Shown piece after piece: positions 31,341 through 40,213 of a DNA stretch of 64,000 nt (the stretch's first letter is position 1; each line of letters begins with the position of its first letter). Source of the stretch: Falsiroseomonas sp041690465 (lineage in GTDB: Bacteria; Pseudomonadota; Alphaproteobacteria; Acetobacterales; Acetobacteraceae); contig NZ_JAWLHG010000006.1 in assembly GCF_041690465.1 (NCBI RefSeq), positions 147,132 through 211,131 on the forward strand. The letters run 5' to 3'. The position numbers and the translations under genes are program-made. The notes beneath the pieces were generated by a model. That model saw only the letters and a list, made by a program, of their open reading frames with translations. It had not been told where the DNA came from and searched no databases.

Positions 31341-31954
31341 GCGCTGCTGCAACGAGAGGGCTACAGGAGCGCGATCGCCGATCCGGCGGTGGTCGCCGCG
31401 ATCTGCGGTGGCGCCGGCGGCGCCATCGGTGTCGCCTATGTCGAGTGGGCCGGCGCCGGCTACCAGCGCCTGGTCGTCCCCTGGACCCGCATCGCCTCGC
31501 TGGCCGATGCGGAGGCGTTCGCCGCCCGACTGCCGGACCTCTGCGGCGCCCGGATCCCGCCGTCACCTCAGACCTCCACACCTCCATCTCCGGCGGGATC
31601 GACTTCTCGCGCAGGCTGCTGTCGGAGGTGCCGTGGAGCGCCATGCGGCGGGTGATCGATGTGTCCGGCGACGGCGGCAACAACAGCGGGCCGCCGGTGG
31701 AGCAGGCACGCGGCCGCTCCGTCGCCGAGCGCATCGTCATCAACGGCCTGGCGATCGCCAAAGATCACCCGCCTTTCGCCTATGCCGGGCCCGTGCCGCT
31801 GGAGGACTACTACCGCGAAGCGGTGATCGGCGGCCCCGGCGCCTTCGTCGTCCCCGCGGAGGACTTCAACCAGTTCGCCAGCGCGGTGCGCCGCAAGATG
31901 ATCCGCGAGATGGCCGGGCTGCCCAGCCGGCCTCGCATGGCGTTGGCCGATTAG
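31341..31954 (+). pseudogene. DUF1194 (VWA-like) protein, 5'-truncated and frameshifted
   Basis: The first frame reads LLQREGYRSAIADPAVVAAI, GAIGVAYVEWAGAGYQRLVV and PWTRIASLADAEAFAARLPDL; after about 31550 the frame one base back continues PDPAVTSDLHTSISGGIDFS, RRVIDVSGDGGNNSGPPVEQ and YYREAVIGGPGAFVVPAEDF to a TAG at 31952. These are DUF1194 signatures (secreted VWA-type proteins of unknown role). The signal peptide and first 60 or so residues are missing. Its 5' break coincides with the 5' break of the divergent TPR gene. Confidence 0.8.
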
Positions 31955-32616
31955 GTGGCGGCAGGCTTTCGCATTCCCGGCCGCACCGCGGGTGAACACG
32001 CGTCTGCCCGGCCCATTCAAGCAGGCGAACGGTTGTCTGCGCAGTCAGCGTCCCGCAACGCGACGGGATTCGTCGCAACGCGTAGGGTGCGACGCTCCTC
32101 TATCGCGATGGCTGGCCGCTGCGCTCGGTGGAACCTAAGGAAGCCAGTCGCCGAGCCAGACGACCACGCCCGCCCGACGTTGGAGGCGACATGGCCTACC
32201 TCGCTCGCAGGTCTGCGCCGAGGACAGGGCCGACCCGCCCGCCGCCTGGCGTGCCAAGCGTAACTTCTCCCGTTCCATCGAACCCCGGGGCGCGGCGTCG
32301 GCTGCACCGGCACCGACGCTGCGCTTGGTCATTCAGATCCAGAAGCACGCAACCATGGAGCAGATCGCAGCCGGGCAGCCCTGCTCCGCGGCGAAGGTAA
32401 ACCGGGGCCGCCGGCCGAAGGCGGCGGCCGAGATCGGGAAAACCAACGCCGCAGATCCGGCCGGGCGCACGAAGCAGCCCCGCGCCGCTTACCAGGCCGC
32501 CTGGATGGTGGTCGGCGACGGCTCGCTGGCAATCGGCAACGGATTCCGCGGCCGAGCGGTGCTGAGTCTGGCCATCACCCGCAGTGTCGGGAAGATGAAG
32601 CGCTGAAACGGCGCGC
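31955..32616. other. Non-coding or degenerate stretch before hyuB
   Basis: About 660 bases with no gene I can identify. Several short frames exist, none with family features. It may hold more degraded sequence continuing the remnant region to the left. Confidence 0.4.
32325..32606 (+). CDS. Small uncharacterised ORF, doubtful
   Basis: A 93-codon frame that is rich in basic residues (RGRRPKAAAEIGK, SVGKMKR). No domain, signal peptide or good ribosome site is visible. It lies between degraded genes and converges on hyuB. It may be a remnant or chance frame. Confidence 0.2.
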   Translation: MVIQIQKHATMEQIAAGQPCSAAKVNRGRRPKAAAEIGKTNAADPAGRTKQPRAAYQAAWMVVGDGSLAIGNGFRGRAVLSLAITRSVGKMKR

Positions 32617-34587
32617 CTAGGCCAGCCCCGGAGTCGTGCGGCGCAACGCCTCGTAGGCGGCACGAATGCGGGTGGCGCCGTCCTCGGCCGCTTGGTCGCG
32701 CAACTGCTCGAACAGCCGTGTCTTGACGAAGAAGCGCCAGTGCACCGGCAGCGCAGCGAGGATGCCGGTGAGTTCGGCATACGCCGACGGTGTCCAGATC
32801 CGCTCGAACGCGTCGCGCTCGGGGCCGAAGTGGAAATGGCCGCCCGTCTCCTCCGCGCGCATCTCGGCACGGCGCCCTTCGGTCGCCGCGATGTCCACCG
32901 CACCGCCGCGGATGACGACCCCGTACTCGGCCTCCGCCGCCGCCGGCGAGACATAGCCGTAGCGGACGTCGCGCAGTACCCGCTCTGGCTCGCGGTCCAG
33001 CGGGCTACCGCGACCAGCGCCACCGGGAGAATGGATGTGCAGCACCTCGCCCGGATCCAACGCAATGGTATCGATGTTGCCGAGGACGCGCTGCTTCGCC
33101 GTGCCGGGGTTAAGTACGAAATCGGAGGGCTTGCCCGCTTTGCCTCCCAACGTGCCCCAGGCGCGGAAGCGGCAGCGGTCGCGGTTGCGCGCGGTGACGC
33201 GCGAATTCGGCGCGAACACCGTGAAGTCGAGCGCCGTGCCGAGCCCTCCGCGCCACCGCCCGGCCCCGCCGCTGTCCGGCATCAGGCCGTAGCGCGTGAT
33301 CTGGATCGGCACCTCCGTCTCGGTGATCTCGATCGGCGTGTTCTTGAGATAGGCGGCATCGGCGCCCGATCCGTTGGTGCCGTCGCGTGTGGGGAAGCCG
33401 CCGGCGCCACCGACCACCGGATTGATCGCCGCCAGCACGCTGCGATGCGTGCGGTTGTCGGTGGTCATCACGTTGAGAATGGAGGAATTGCCGGCCGGTG
33501 CGGCGGGCATGCGCTCCGGTACCGCCAGGCTGAAGGCGCCGAACACCAGGCTGCGCAGTCGGCCGCAGGTCAGGCTGCGCATGCCAACGGCCGCGGGGAA
33601 TTGCGGGTTCAGCACCGTGCCTTCCGGCACAATGCAGGTGAAGGGTCGCGTCAGGCCGGAGTTCAGTAGGATCTGCGGATTGAGCGCGGTCAGCACGTAG
33701 TAGACCCCCACCAGCAGCAGCGTGTGCCGCGGATCGCTGCCGGTCGGCACGTTCAGCGCCGAGGTGAGCTGCGGATCGGTGCCGGTGAAGTCCAGCACCG
33801 CGCTATCGCCGCGGATGGAGAGCCTTAAGGCCAGCCGCACCGGGTTCCCGTTCGGTCCGTCCTCATCGCAGTAGTCGCAGAAGTCGTACTCGCGATCGGG
33901 AATGGAGCGCAGGACCTCGCGCGCCTGATGCTCGGCGTAGTCGAGCAGACCGGCGCAACCCGCCTTGAAGCCGGCCGCGCCGAACTTGGCCAGCATGGCG
34001 CGGATCTTCCGCTCGCCGGTGTCGAGCGCGCCGCGGAACGCCTTGAGATCGCCGAGGTTCTGCTCCGGCTTGCGCACGTTGAGCAGCATGATACGCACCA
34101 CTTCCTCGTTCAGCACGCCGGCGCGCACCATCTTCATCGGCGGGAAGCGAATGCCTTCCTGGTGAATCTCGGTCAGCGCGCGGGAGAGGCTGGCCGGCAC
34201 CGCGCCGCCCATGTCGGTGTTGTGGATGTGGCCGGTGGCATAGGCGACGATCTCGCCCTCATGGAAGATCGGCTTCCACATGTGCATGTCGGGCGCGTGG
34301 GTCGCCAGAAACCCGCTGTAAGGATCGTTGGTGAAGCCGATATCGCCGGGCTCGTAGCCTTCCTCGATCATGCGGATGGCGCGGCCGTAGTAGAGGCCAG
34401 GATACCAGGTGGCGCCGAGGTCCATCGGCACGGCGATCACGTTGCCGTCGGGGTCGGTGATCTGGACCGTGAAGTCCTCCGTCTCCTTCACGAAGGTGGA
34501 ATGCGCCGTGCGGTAGAGCGTGTAGGCCATGTTCTCGGCCGCGGCGCGGGCGTGGTTGGCGAAGACCTGCAGGGTGACCTTGTCCAT
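32617..34587 (-). CDS. hyuB: Hydantoinase/oxoprolinase subunit B (HyuB)
   Basis: This 656-residue protein opens with VTLQVFANHARAAAENMAYTL and contains FVKETEDFTVQITDPDGNVIAVPMDLG, FTNDPYSGFLATHAPDM and GHIHNTDMGGAVPASLSR, all HyuB/oxoprolinase-B marks. NRDRCRFRAWGTLGGKAG and HIHSPGGAGRGSPLDREPERV lie near the C-terminus. Together with HyuA it would hydrolyse a cyclic amide (hydantoin, 5-oxoproline or N-methylhydantoin) at the cost of ATP. It starts 11 bases after hyuA. The true substrate cannot be told from sequence. Confidence 0.9.
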   Translation of the reverse strand: MDKVTLQVFANHARAAAENMAYTLYRTAHSTFVKETEDFTVQITDPDGNVIAVPMDLGATWYPGLYYGRAIRMIEEGYEPGDIGFTNDPYSGFLATHAPDMHMWKPIFHEGEIVAYATGHIHNTDMGGAVPASLSRALTEIHQEGIRFPPMKMVRAGVLNEEVVRIMLLNVRKPEQNLGDLKAFRGALDTGERKIRAMLAKFGAAGFKAGCAGLLDYAEHQAREVLRSIPDREYDFCDYCDEDGPNGNPVRLALRLSIRGDSAVLDFTGTDPQLTSALNVPTGSDPRHTLLLVGVYYVLTALNPQILLNSGLTRPFTCIVPEGTVLNPQFPAAVGMRSLTCGRLRSLVFGAFSLAVPERMPAAPAGNSSILNVMTTDNRTHRSVLAAINPVVGGAGGFPTRDGTNGSGADAAYLKNTPIEITETEVPIQITRYGLMPDSGGAGRWRGGLGTALDFTVFAPNSRVTARNRDRCRFRAWGTLGGKAGKPSDFVLNPGTAKQRVLGNIDTIALDPGEVLHIHSPGGAGRGSPLDREPERVLRDVRYGYVSPAAAEAEYGVVIRGGAVDIAATEGRRAEMRAEETGGHFHFGPERDAFERIWTPSAYAELTGILAALPVHWRFFVKTRLFEQLRDQAAEDGATRIRAAYEALRRTTPGLA

Positions 34588-34598
34588 CTCGCGCGCCC

Positions 34599-36641
34599 TC
34601 AGCCTTCTGCTTCCAGGTGTAGGTTGCCATGGGCATCCACGCGGGCGGCGAAGCCGGCGGGGATACAGCTGGTCGCATCCTCCTGCGCAACGATAGCAGG
34701 CCCGGCAAAGGCGTGGCCGTGGTGCAGCGCTTCGCGCAGGTAGAGCGGCATGCGTCGGCGGGCGCCATCGTGGAACACCTCCACCAAGCGTGCGGGCGCC
34801 GGCGCGCCGTCCACGCGCCGCTCGGGCGGAAAGTCGGGCGGGGCGGTGGCGCCAGCAATCACCAGGCGCAGGTTCACCAACTGCACCGGCGCGGCGCCAT
34901 CGCTGAAGGCATAAACGGCCTCATGCTGGCGGTGGAAGGCATCGCACAGCGCACCGAGTTCGCCGCGTTCGATCCAGCCGGGCTCGATCGCGGCTTCCAG
35001 CTCGAACGACTGGCCGTGATAGCGCATCTCGGCCAGCAGTGTGATGGCCGAGGGGCCGGTGAAGCCCTGCTCATCCCGTAGCCAGCGCTCGGCCTGCGCG
35101 CCAAGTTCCGCCAGCGCGCTGCGCAGCATCGGCAGGCTTGCCTGCACCAGGTCAAGGAACAGCGTGCGGATGAAGTCGTTGCGCACATCGGCGATGAGCC
35201 CGCCGAGTGCACTGACCACGCCGGGCCGGCGCGGGATCATCACCCGCGCCATACCCAGTTCCCGCGCGAGCAGGCAGCCCAGCATCGGGCCGGCACCGCC
35301 GAACGGCATCAGCGTGAAGTCGCGCAGGTCCACGCCGTAGCGGGCGATCAGCTTGTTCACTTCTGCGAACATCGAGGAGACGGCGACCTCCACCACTGCT
35401 TCCGCGGTCTCCTCCATCCCCCGGCCAAGCTGATGCGCGAGCCCGCCCACCACTGCCTCGGCGCGACCGCGATCCATGCTGACGGAGCGGTAGGCTAGCG
35501 GCGTGTGGCCGAGGAAGCCGAGCACTGCCATCGCATCGGTGATCGTCGCGCGGTCGCCGCCGCGGCCGTAGCAGGCCGGGCCGGGCGAGGAGCCGGCGCT
35601 CTCCGGCCCTACCTTCAGCATCCCGAAGCCGTCCACCCAGGCGATCGAGCCGCCGCCATCGCCGATGGACGTCACGGAGACGCTCGGCACATGCAGCGGG
35701 AACTCGCCAATCATCTCGCCGGTGCCGAATTGCGGCTGCCCCTCAATCACCAGCGCCACATCGGCACTGGTGCCGCCGATGTCGAGCGTGAGCGCATTCG
35801 CCACCCCCGCCTGCCGCGCGAGGAAGGACGCGCCCATCACGCCCGACGCGGTGCCCGAGAGCAACATGCCGATGCAGGCGGTACGGCCGAGCGAGGCCGC
35901 CATGATGCCGCCGTTGGATTTGGTGATCATCGGCCGCGCCGGCACGCTGCGCTCGCGCAATGCGGCCTCCAGCCGGTCAAGGTAGAAATCCACGCGCGGA
36001 TGCACATAGCCGTTCAGCACCGCGGTGGTGGTGCGCTCGTATTCGCGGATCACCGGCCAGACCTCGGCCGAGCCGAACACGAAGAGGTCCGGCGCTTCCC
36101 GGCGCAGGATCGCCTTCACCGCCCGCTCATGCGCCGGGTTGCGCCAGGCATGCAGCAGCGCGATCACCACGCCCTGCGCACCGCGTTCGCGCGCCAGCGC
36201 CGCAGCACGGCGGACGTCTTCCGTGGAGAGCGGTTCGGATTCGCTGCCGTCCGACAAGATGCGGCCGCCGATCCCGAAGATGCGGTCGCGCGGCACCAGC
36301 GGATCGGCGCGGGTGCAGAGCATGCTGTACATGTCCGGCATGCGCAGCCGTGCCAGTTCGATTACGTCCTCAAATCCCGCGGTGGCGAACAGCGCCAGCG
36401 GCGCGCCCTTGCGCTGGATCACCGTGTTGATGCCGACGGTCGTGCCGTGAACGAAGGCCGTCATGCCGGCGGGGTCGAGGCCATGCTCCGCCTGCAGCAG
36501 CGCCAGGCCCTCCATCACTTCGCGCCCCGGCTCCGCGGGCGTGGTCAGGACCTTCAGCGTGCATAGCGCGCCGGTTGCCTCGTCCAGCGCGCAGAAGTCG
36601 ATGAAGGTGCCGCCGATATCCACACCCAGCCGCCAGCCCAT
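34599..36641 (-). CDS. hyuA: Hydantoinase/oxoprolinase subunit A (HyuA)
   Basis: This 680-residue protein has an acetate-and-sugar-kinase-like ATPase fold. The phosphate-binding start is WRLGVDIGGTFIDFCALDE, followed by VHGTTVGINTVIQRKGAPLAL, LTLDIGGTSADVALV and FTLMPFGGAGPMLGCLLARELG, all classic HyuA. It phosphorylates the substrate carbonyl before HyuB-assisted ring opening. It lies downstream of lysR; a perfect palindrome (36726-36740) sits 85 bases upstream of its ATG, suggesting LysR control. Confidence 0.92.
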   Translation of the reverse strand: MGWRLGVDIGGTFIDFCALDEATGALCTLKVLTTPAEPGREVMEGLALLQAEHGLDPAGMTAFVHGTTVGINTVIQRKGAPLALFATAGFEDVIELARLRMPDMYSMLCTRADPLVPRDRIFGIGGRILSDGSESEPLSTEDVRRAAALARERGAQGVVIALLHAWRNPAHERAVKAILRREAPDLFVFGSAEVWPVIREYERTTTAVLNGYVHPRVDFYLDRLEAALRERSVPARPMITKSNGGIMAASLGRTACIGMLLSGTASGVMGASFLARQAGVANALTLDIGGTSADVALVIEGQPQFGTGEMIGEFPLHVPSVSVTSIGDGGGSIAWVDGFGMLKVGPESAGSSPGPACYGRGGDRATITDAMAVLGFLGHTPLAYRSVSMDRGRAEAVVGGLAHQLGRGMEETAEAVVEVAVSSMFAEVNKLIARYGVDLRDFTLMPFGGAGPMLGCLLARELGMARVMIPRRPGVVSALGGLIADVRNDFIRTLFLDLVQASLPMLRSALAELGAQAERWLRDEQGFTGPSAITLLAEMRYHGQSFELEAAIEPGWIERGELGALCDAFHRQHEAVYAFSDGAAPVQLVNLRLVIAGATAPPDFPPERRVDGAPAPARLVEVFHDGARRRMPLYLREALHHGHAFAGPAIVAQEDATSCIPAGFAARVDAHGNLHLEAEG

Positions 36642-36725
36642 GCGCGCGCAACCTCTTCCCGGGAACCGCGCCGACTCTATCCGACCGCGCGGGCAGCGCG
36701 TAAATCCCGGAGTCGGGGGCTGCGG

Positions 36726-36740
36726 ATAAGGCCGCCTTAT
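36726..36740. promoter_or_regulatory. Palindromic operator candidate upstream of hyuA
   Basis: ATAAGGCCGCCTTAT is a perfect 7-1-7 palindrome that overlaps the lysR stop codon. It matches the palindrome upstream of lysR (37682-37696) at 13 of 15 positions. It is probably a binding site of the LysR protein for hyuAB control. Confidence 0.6.
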
Positions 36741-37660
36741 ATCGTGGCCTTCACCAGCCCGCGGGCGGCAGGCGAGGCGGCATAGTCGCGCAGCGCCTCC
36801 TGCAGCAGGCTGCGCAGCTTCTCTTGCGCGAGGGAGAGCGGCTTACGGGTGCCGGTCATCAGCGTTATCGGCAACGCGATGCGCGGGCGGAAGGGCCGCA
36901 CCACCAGCCCGCTGAAATCGTCCCACGGCAGAAGTCCGTCCACCAGCGCGATCCCGATGCCCTGCCGCACGAAGGACAGCGCGATCACCGAGACATCGAT
37001 CTCGACCTGCGGCCGGAAGGCCAGCCCCTCCTGCGCCAGCCCGCGAGAGAGCAGCTCGCCCGGCAGATTATCGGCGCGGTAGGAGATCAGCGTTTCGCCT
37101 GCCAGCTCGGCCGCACCGACAGATTTGCGCATGGCCAGCGCATGACCCGCCGGCAGCACGCAGACGATTTCGCTGCCGCCGACCGTCTCGGTGCGGATCA
37201 GCGGCTGCGGCCGGTCGCTCATCGCCACGCCGAGATCGGCGTCGCCGCGGCCGAGCATCTCGGTCAGCACGCTCACCGGCACCACGTTGGAAACCAGACG
37301 CACCGCCGGGCAGGCCTTGCGGAACGCCTGCAAGGCGCGCGGCACGAAGGAAAGCGCCGGCGGCGCCGAGCAGGCGAGCCGCACGGTTCCCGCCTGGCCG
37401 CGCCGCAGCTCCATCGCGAAGCGGCGGAAGCCCTCGAAGTCTCGGTGCAGTCGCTCGGCCTCGGGCAGGAGCTGCTCGGCTTCCGGCGTCGGCACCAGCC
37501 TTCCACGCTGGCGCTGGAACAGCTTGAAGCCGAGCTGGTCCTCGGCATGCAACAGCAGTTGGCTGAGCGCGGGCTGCGACACACCCAGCGCAGCCGCCGC
37601 ACCGGTCAGCGTGCCGCACCGCATGATGGCGCGAAAGGCCTCGATCTGGCGGGCGTTCAT
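36737..37660 (-). CDS. LysR-family regulator of the hyu/Bug locus
   Basis: In this 307-residue protein, residues 1-60 are the winged HTH (MNARQIEAFRAIMRCGTLTG, GVSQPALSQLLLHAEDQLGF). The rest is the effector-binding domain (VRLACSAPPALSFVPRALQAFRK, VSNVVPVSVLTEMLGRGDADLGV, and a C-terminal LPITLMTGTRKPLSLAQEKL). The start at 37660 fits the canonical HTH position. It is divergent from a Bug receptor gene and upstream of hyuAB, with similar palindromes on both sides. The co-inducer is probably the transported compound or its product. Confidence 0.92.
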   Translation of the reverse strand: MNARQIEAFRAIMRCGTLTGAAAALGVSQPALSQLLLHAEDQLGFKLFQRQRGRLVPTPEAEQLLPEAERLHRDFEGFRRFAMELRRGQAGTVRLACSAPPALSFVPRALQAFRKACPAVRLVSNVVPVSVLTEMLGRGDADLGVAMSDRPQPLIRTETVGGSEIVCVLPAGHALAMRKSVGAAELAGETLISYRADNLPGELLSRGLAQEGLAFRPQVEIDVSVIALSFVRQGIGIALVDGLLPWDDFSGLVVRPFRPRIALPITLMTGTRKPLSLAQEKLRSLLQEALRDYAASPAARGLVKATI

Positions 37661-37679
37661 GGCGCGTATCCGACTCCGG

Positions 37680-37698
37680 GCATAAGGCCACATTATGC
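37680..37698. promoter_or_regulatory. Palindromic operator candidate upstream of lysR
   Basis: GCATAAGGCCACATTATGC has 6-bp arms (GCATAA, TTATGC) around a 7-base centre and fits the LysR T-N11-A pattern. It lies 19 bases before the lysR ATG and about 120 before the divergent Bug gene, where autoregulation and activation usually meet. Confidence 0.6.
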
Positions 37699-37816
37699 AT
37701 CCCTGCGGACTGGGTTGTTTACAGTGGATCGGAGGCGTCGGTAGCCTTCCCGCCTTGAGGTGGGGCCGTGCCGGACTCCCCGGGGCGGCGCCGTGCAAGC
37801 AACCGGAGAAGCCTCG

Positions 37817-38818
37817 ATGCCCCATCCGTCCAGCCCATCGCTCCGGCGTCGACTGCTCGCCGCTCTTGCCCTGCTGGTCGCCGCACCCGCCCTTCCGGTG
37901 GCAGCACAGCCGGCTTGGCCGAGCCAGCCGATCCGGATCGTCGTGCCCTTCGGCCCCGGCGGCGGCACCGACATCTCGATCCGCGCCATGGCGCCGCGCC
38001 TGAGCGAGTTCCTCGGCGTGCCGGTCGTTATCGAGAACCGGCCGGGCGCGGGCAGCACGGTCGGCACCGACCATGTCGCGAAATCGGCGCCGGATGGCTA
38101 CACCTATGTGCACGCGACGCTTTCATCCACGGGCATTGCGGCGGCTCTCTACCGCAACCTGCCGTATGATCCGGTGCGCGACCTGGCGGCGGTGGCGCCG
38201 ACGATTTGGGTGCCGCTGACGCTCTGCGTCACCACGCGCGGCTGGAACATCCGAACCGCCGAAGAGCTGATCAGCACGCTGCGCGCCAGCCCGGGGCGCT
38301 ACCAGTTCGGCAGCAACGGCGTCGGCGCGACGGGGCATCTTGCCAGCGCCAACTTCGCCACCCGCATCGGCGCGCAGCTGGAGCACGTGCCGTACCGCAG
38401 CGGCGCGCAGACCATCGCGGCGCTGCTCGCGGGCGAGATCCACTACATGCACGACATCTACGGCCTGCTGCGGCCACATCACGAATCCGGGCAGGCGCGC
38501 TGCCTGTTCGTCACCGCCGAAGAGCGCTCTGACCAGCTGCCAGGCGTGCCGACGATGCGCGAAGCAGGGGTGCCGGAGTACAGGGCCTATTCCTGGTTCG
38601 GCTTGTTCGCCGCCGCGGCCACGCCACGCCCGATCATCAACCGCATGGCCGCCGCGGTGGAGCACGCGCTGGCCGACACCAACGTCGCCGAGCGCTTGAA
38701 CCAGATGGGCACGCCGCCGATGCGCGGCTGGACCCCCGAACGGTTCGCCGCCTTCGTGCAGGAGGAAGTCACCGCCTGGCGTCCGCTTGTCGAGGCCTCC
38801 GGCGCACGCGCCGACTGA
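37817..38818 (+). CDS. Bug/TctC-family substrate-binding protein
   Basis: This 333-residue periplasmic receptor has a signal peptide of about 31 residues (RRRLLAALALLVAAPALPVAA). The mature start is AWPSQPIRIVVPFGPGGGTDI, with the Bug loop ENRPGAGSTVGTDHVAKSAPDGYT and APTIWVPLTLCV. Bug proteins bind carboxylates and related anions for tripartite transporters, but no TctAB membrane genes are here. GGAGAA lies seven bases before the ATG. The gene is divergent from lysR and followed by an MmgE/PrpD gene. Confidence 0.9.
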   Translation: MPHPSSPSLRRRLLAALALLVAAPALPVAAQPAWPSQPIRIVVPFGPGGGTDISIRAMAPRLSEFLGVPVVIENRPGAGSTVGTDHVAKSAPDGYTYVHATLSSTGIAAALYRNLPYDPVRDLAAVAPTIWVPLTLCVTTRGWNIRTAEELISTLRASPGRYQFGSNGVGATGHLASANFATRIGAQLEHVPYRSGAQTIAALLAGEIHYMHDIYGLLRPHHESGQARCLFVTAEERSDQLPGVPTMREAGVPEYRAYSWFGLFAAAATPRPIINRMAAAVEHALADTNVAERLNQMGTPPMRGWTPERFAAFVQEEVTAWRPLVEASGARAD

Positions 38819-38832
38819 CCGGAGTACATGCC

Positions 38833-40191
38833 GTGACGCAGGGCCCCACTGCAATCCTTGCCACCTGGTGCGCAGAGGCGCCGCGTGACTGGTCGGCCGC
38901 CTGCCGCGACGGCGCGCGGCGCGCCGTCCTCGACACGCTCGCGGTGATGCTGGCCGGCCAGTCGGAGCCGGCCGTCGCAGCGGTGCGGCGCGGCAGTGCC
39001 GGTTGGGGCAGCGGCGGCTGCTTCGTCGTTGGCGCGGCAGGCGGCATGCCCGCGCCGGCGGCGGCGCTGATCAACGGCACTGCGGCGCATGCGATCGATT
39101 ACGACGACGTGCTCGAACCCTCGATGTCGCACCCAAGCGCCGCGCTGGTGCCGGCGCTGCTTGCGCTGGCGGAGACCACCGGCGCCGGCGCGGCCGAACT
39201 GCTGGACGCCTATCTCGTCGGGTTCGAGGTCATGGCGCGGCTCGGCGAGGCAATGAACCTGGAACATTACCGGCGCGGCTGGCACACCACGCTCTCGCTC
39301 GGCAGCCCCGGCGTGGCGGCGGCCTGCGGGCGGCTGCTCGGGCTGGATGCACGGCGGATGGCGATGGCGCTCTCGCTCTCCACCAGCATGGCCGGCGGAT
39401 CGAAGCGCCAGTTCGGCACCGCGGCGAAGCCGCTGCATGCCGGGCTCGCCGCCAAGAATGGGATGATCGCGGCGCAGCTGGCCGCGGCCGGCCTGGAAGG
39501 CATCGAGGAAGCGTTCGACGGGAAGTGGGGCTACCTCGAGATGATGGCCGGTGACGCAGCGCCCGGCTTCGCCGGGCTTGCCGACCGGCTCGGCGCACCG
39601 CCGGCAATGGAGCAGTACGGTGTATGGCTCAAGGCATATCCCTGCTGCGCTTCCACGCACCGGCCAGTCGATGCGCTGCGCAGGCTGCGAACGGATGCTG
39701 CGGATGTGGTCCGGATCGAGGCGTTGGTCTCGGGCATTGCCGCGGCCAATCTGCGCTACCGGGTGCCGACGACCCCTTCGGAGGCACGCTTCAGCCTGCC
39801 CTACTGCCTCGCTGCGACGCTGGAGGATGGTTCGCTGAGCATGGCGAGCTTCACCGAGGCGGCCATCGCGCGATCCTCCATCGCGGCCATGATCGAGCGC
39901 ATCGAGATGCGCGTGGATCCTGAGCTGCGCAGTGACCTGCCAGTCACGGAATCGTCCGAGCGCGCCACGCTGCTGGTCTCTCTGGCAGGTGGCGACACGC
40001 GGCGAGAGGTGCGGGTCGTGCCGCATGGTCACCCCGACGACCCGCTGGGCGAGGACGAGCTCGGCGCCAAGTTCCTCGATTGTGCCCGCGACGCCCTGCC
40101 GCCGGAGCGCGCCGCGGCGGCGCTGGAACGGCTGCAGCGCTTTGAGAAGCTGAACCGCATGGAGGAGGTCACGACGCTGCTTCGCGCGTGA
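38833..40191 (+). CDS. MmgE/PrpD-family protein
   Basis: This 452-residue protein is related to 2-methylcitrate dehydratase and other MmgE/PrpD enzymes. N-terminal marks are ARRAVLDTLAVMLAGQSEPAV and INGTAAHAIDYDDVLEP; others include GRLLGLDARRMAMALSLS, KPLHAGLAAKNGMIAAQLAAAGL and KAYPCCASTHRPVDALRRL. Family members dehydrate or isomerise small polycarboxylates; substrate cannot be assigned. It starts at GTG 38833, with GGAG upstream; the ATG five bases before meets a stop at once. It lies between two Bug genes. Confidence 0.88.
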   Translation: MTQGPTAILATWCAEAPRDWSAACRDGARRAVLDTLAVMLAGQSEPAVAAVRRGSAGWGSGGCFVVGAAGGMPAPAAALINGTAAHAIDYDDVLEPSMSHPSAALVPALLALAETTGAGAAELLDAYLVGFEVMARLGEAMNLEHYRRGWHTTLSLGSPGVAAACGRLLGLDARRMAMALSLSTSMAGGSKRQFGTAAKPLHAGLAAKNGMIAAQLAAAGLEGIEEAFDGKWGYLEMMAGDAAPGFAGLADRLGAPPAMEQYGVWLKAYPCCASTHRPVDALRRLRTDAADVVRIEALVSGIAAANLRYRVPTTPSEARFSLPYCLAATLEDGSLSMASFTEAAIARSSIAAMIERIEMRVDPELRSDLPVTESSERATLLVSLAGGDTRREVRVVPHGHPDDPLGEDELGAKFLDCARDALPPERAAAALERLQRFEKLNRMEEVTTLLRA

Positions 40192-40213
40192 CGCAACAGG
40201 GAGGGACGAGAAT

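Noticed and set aside
32036..32330. Integrase or tRNA-like remnant before hyuB
   Set aside because: No cloverleaf, attachment repeat or integrase motif could be supported.
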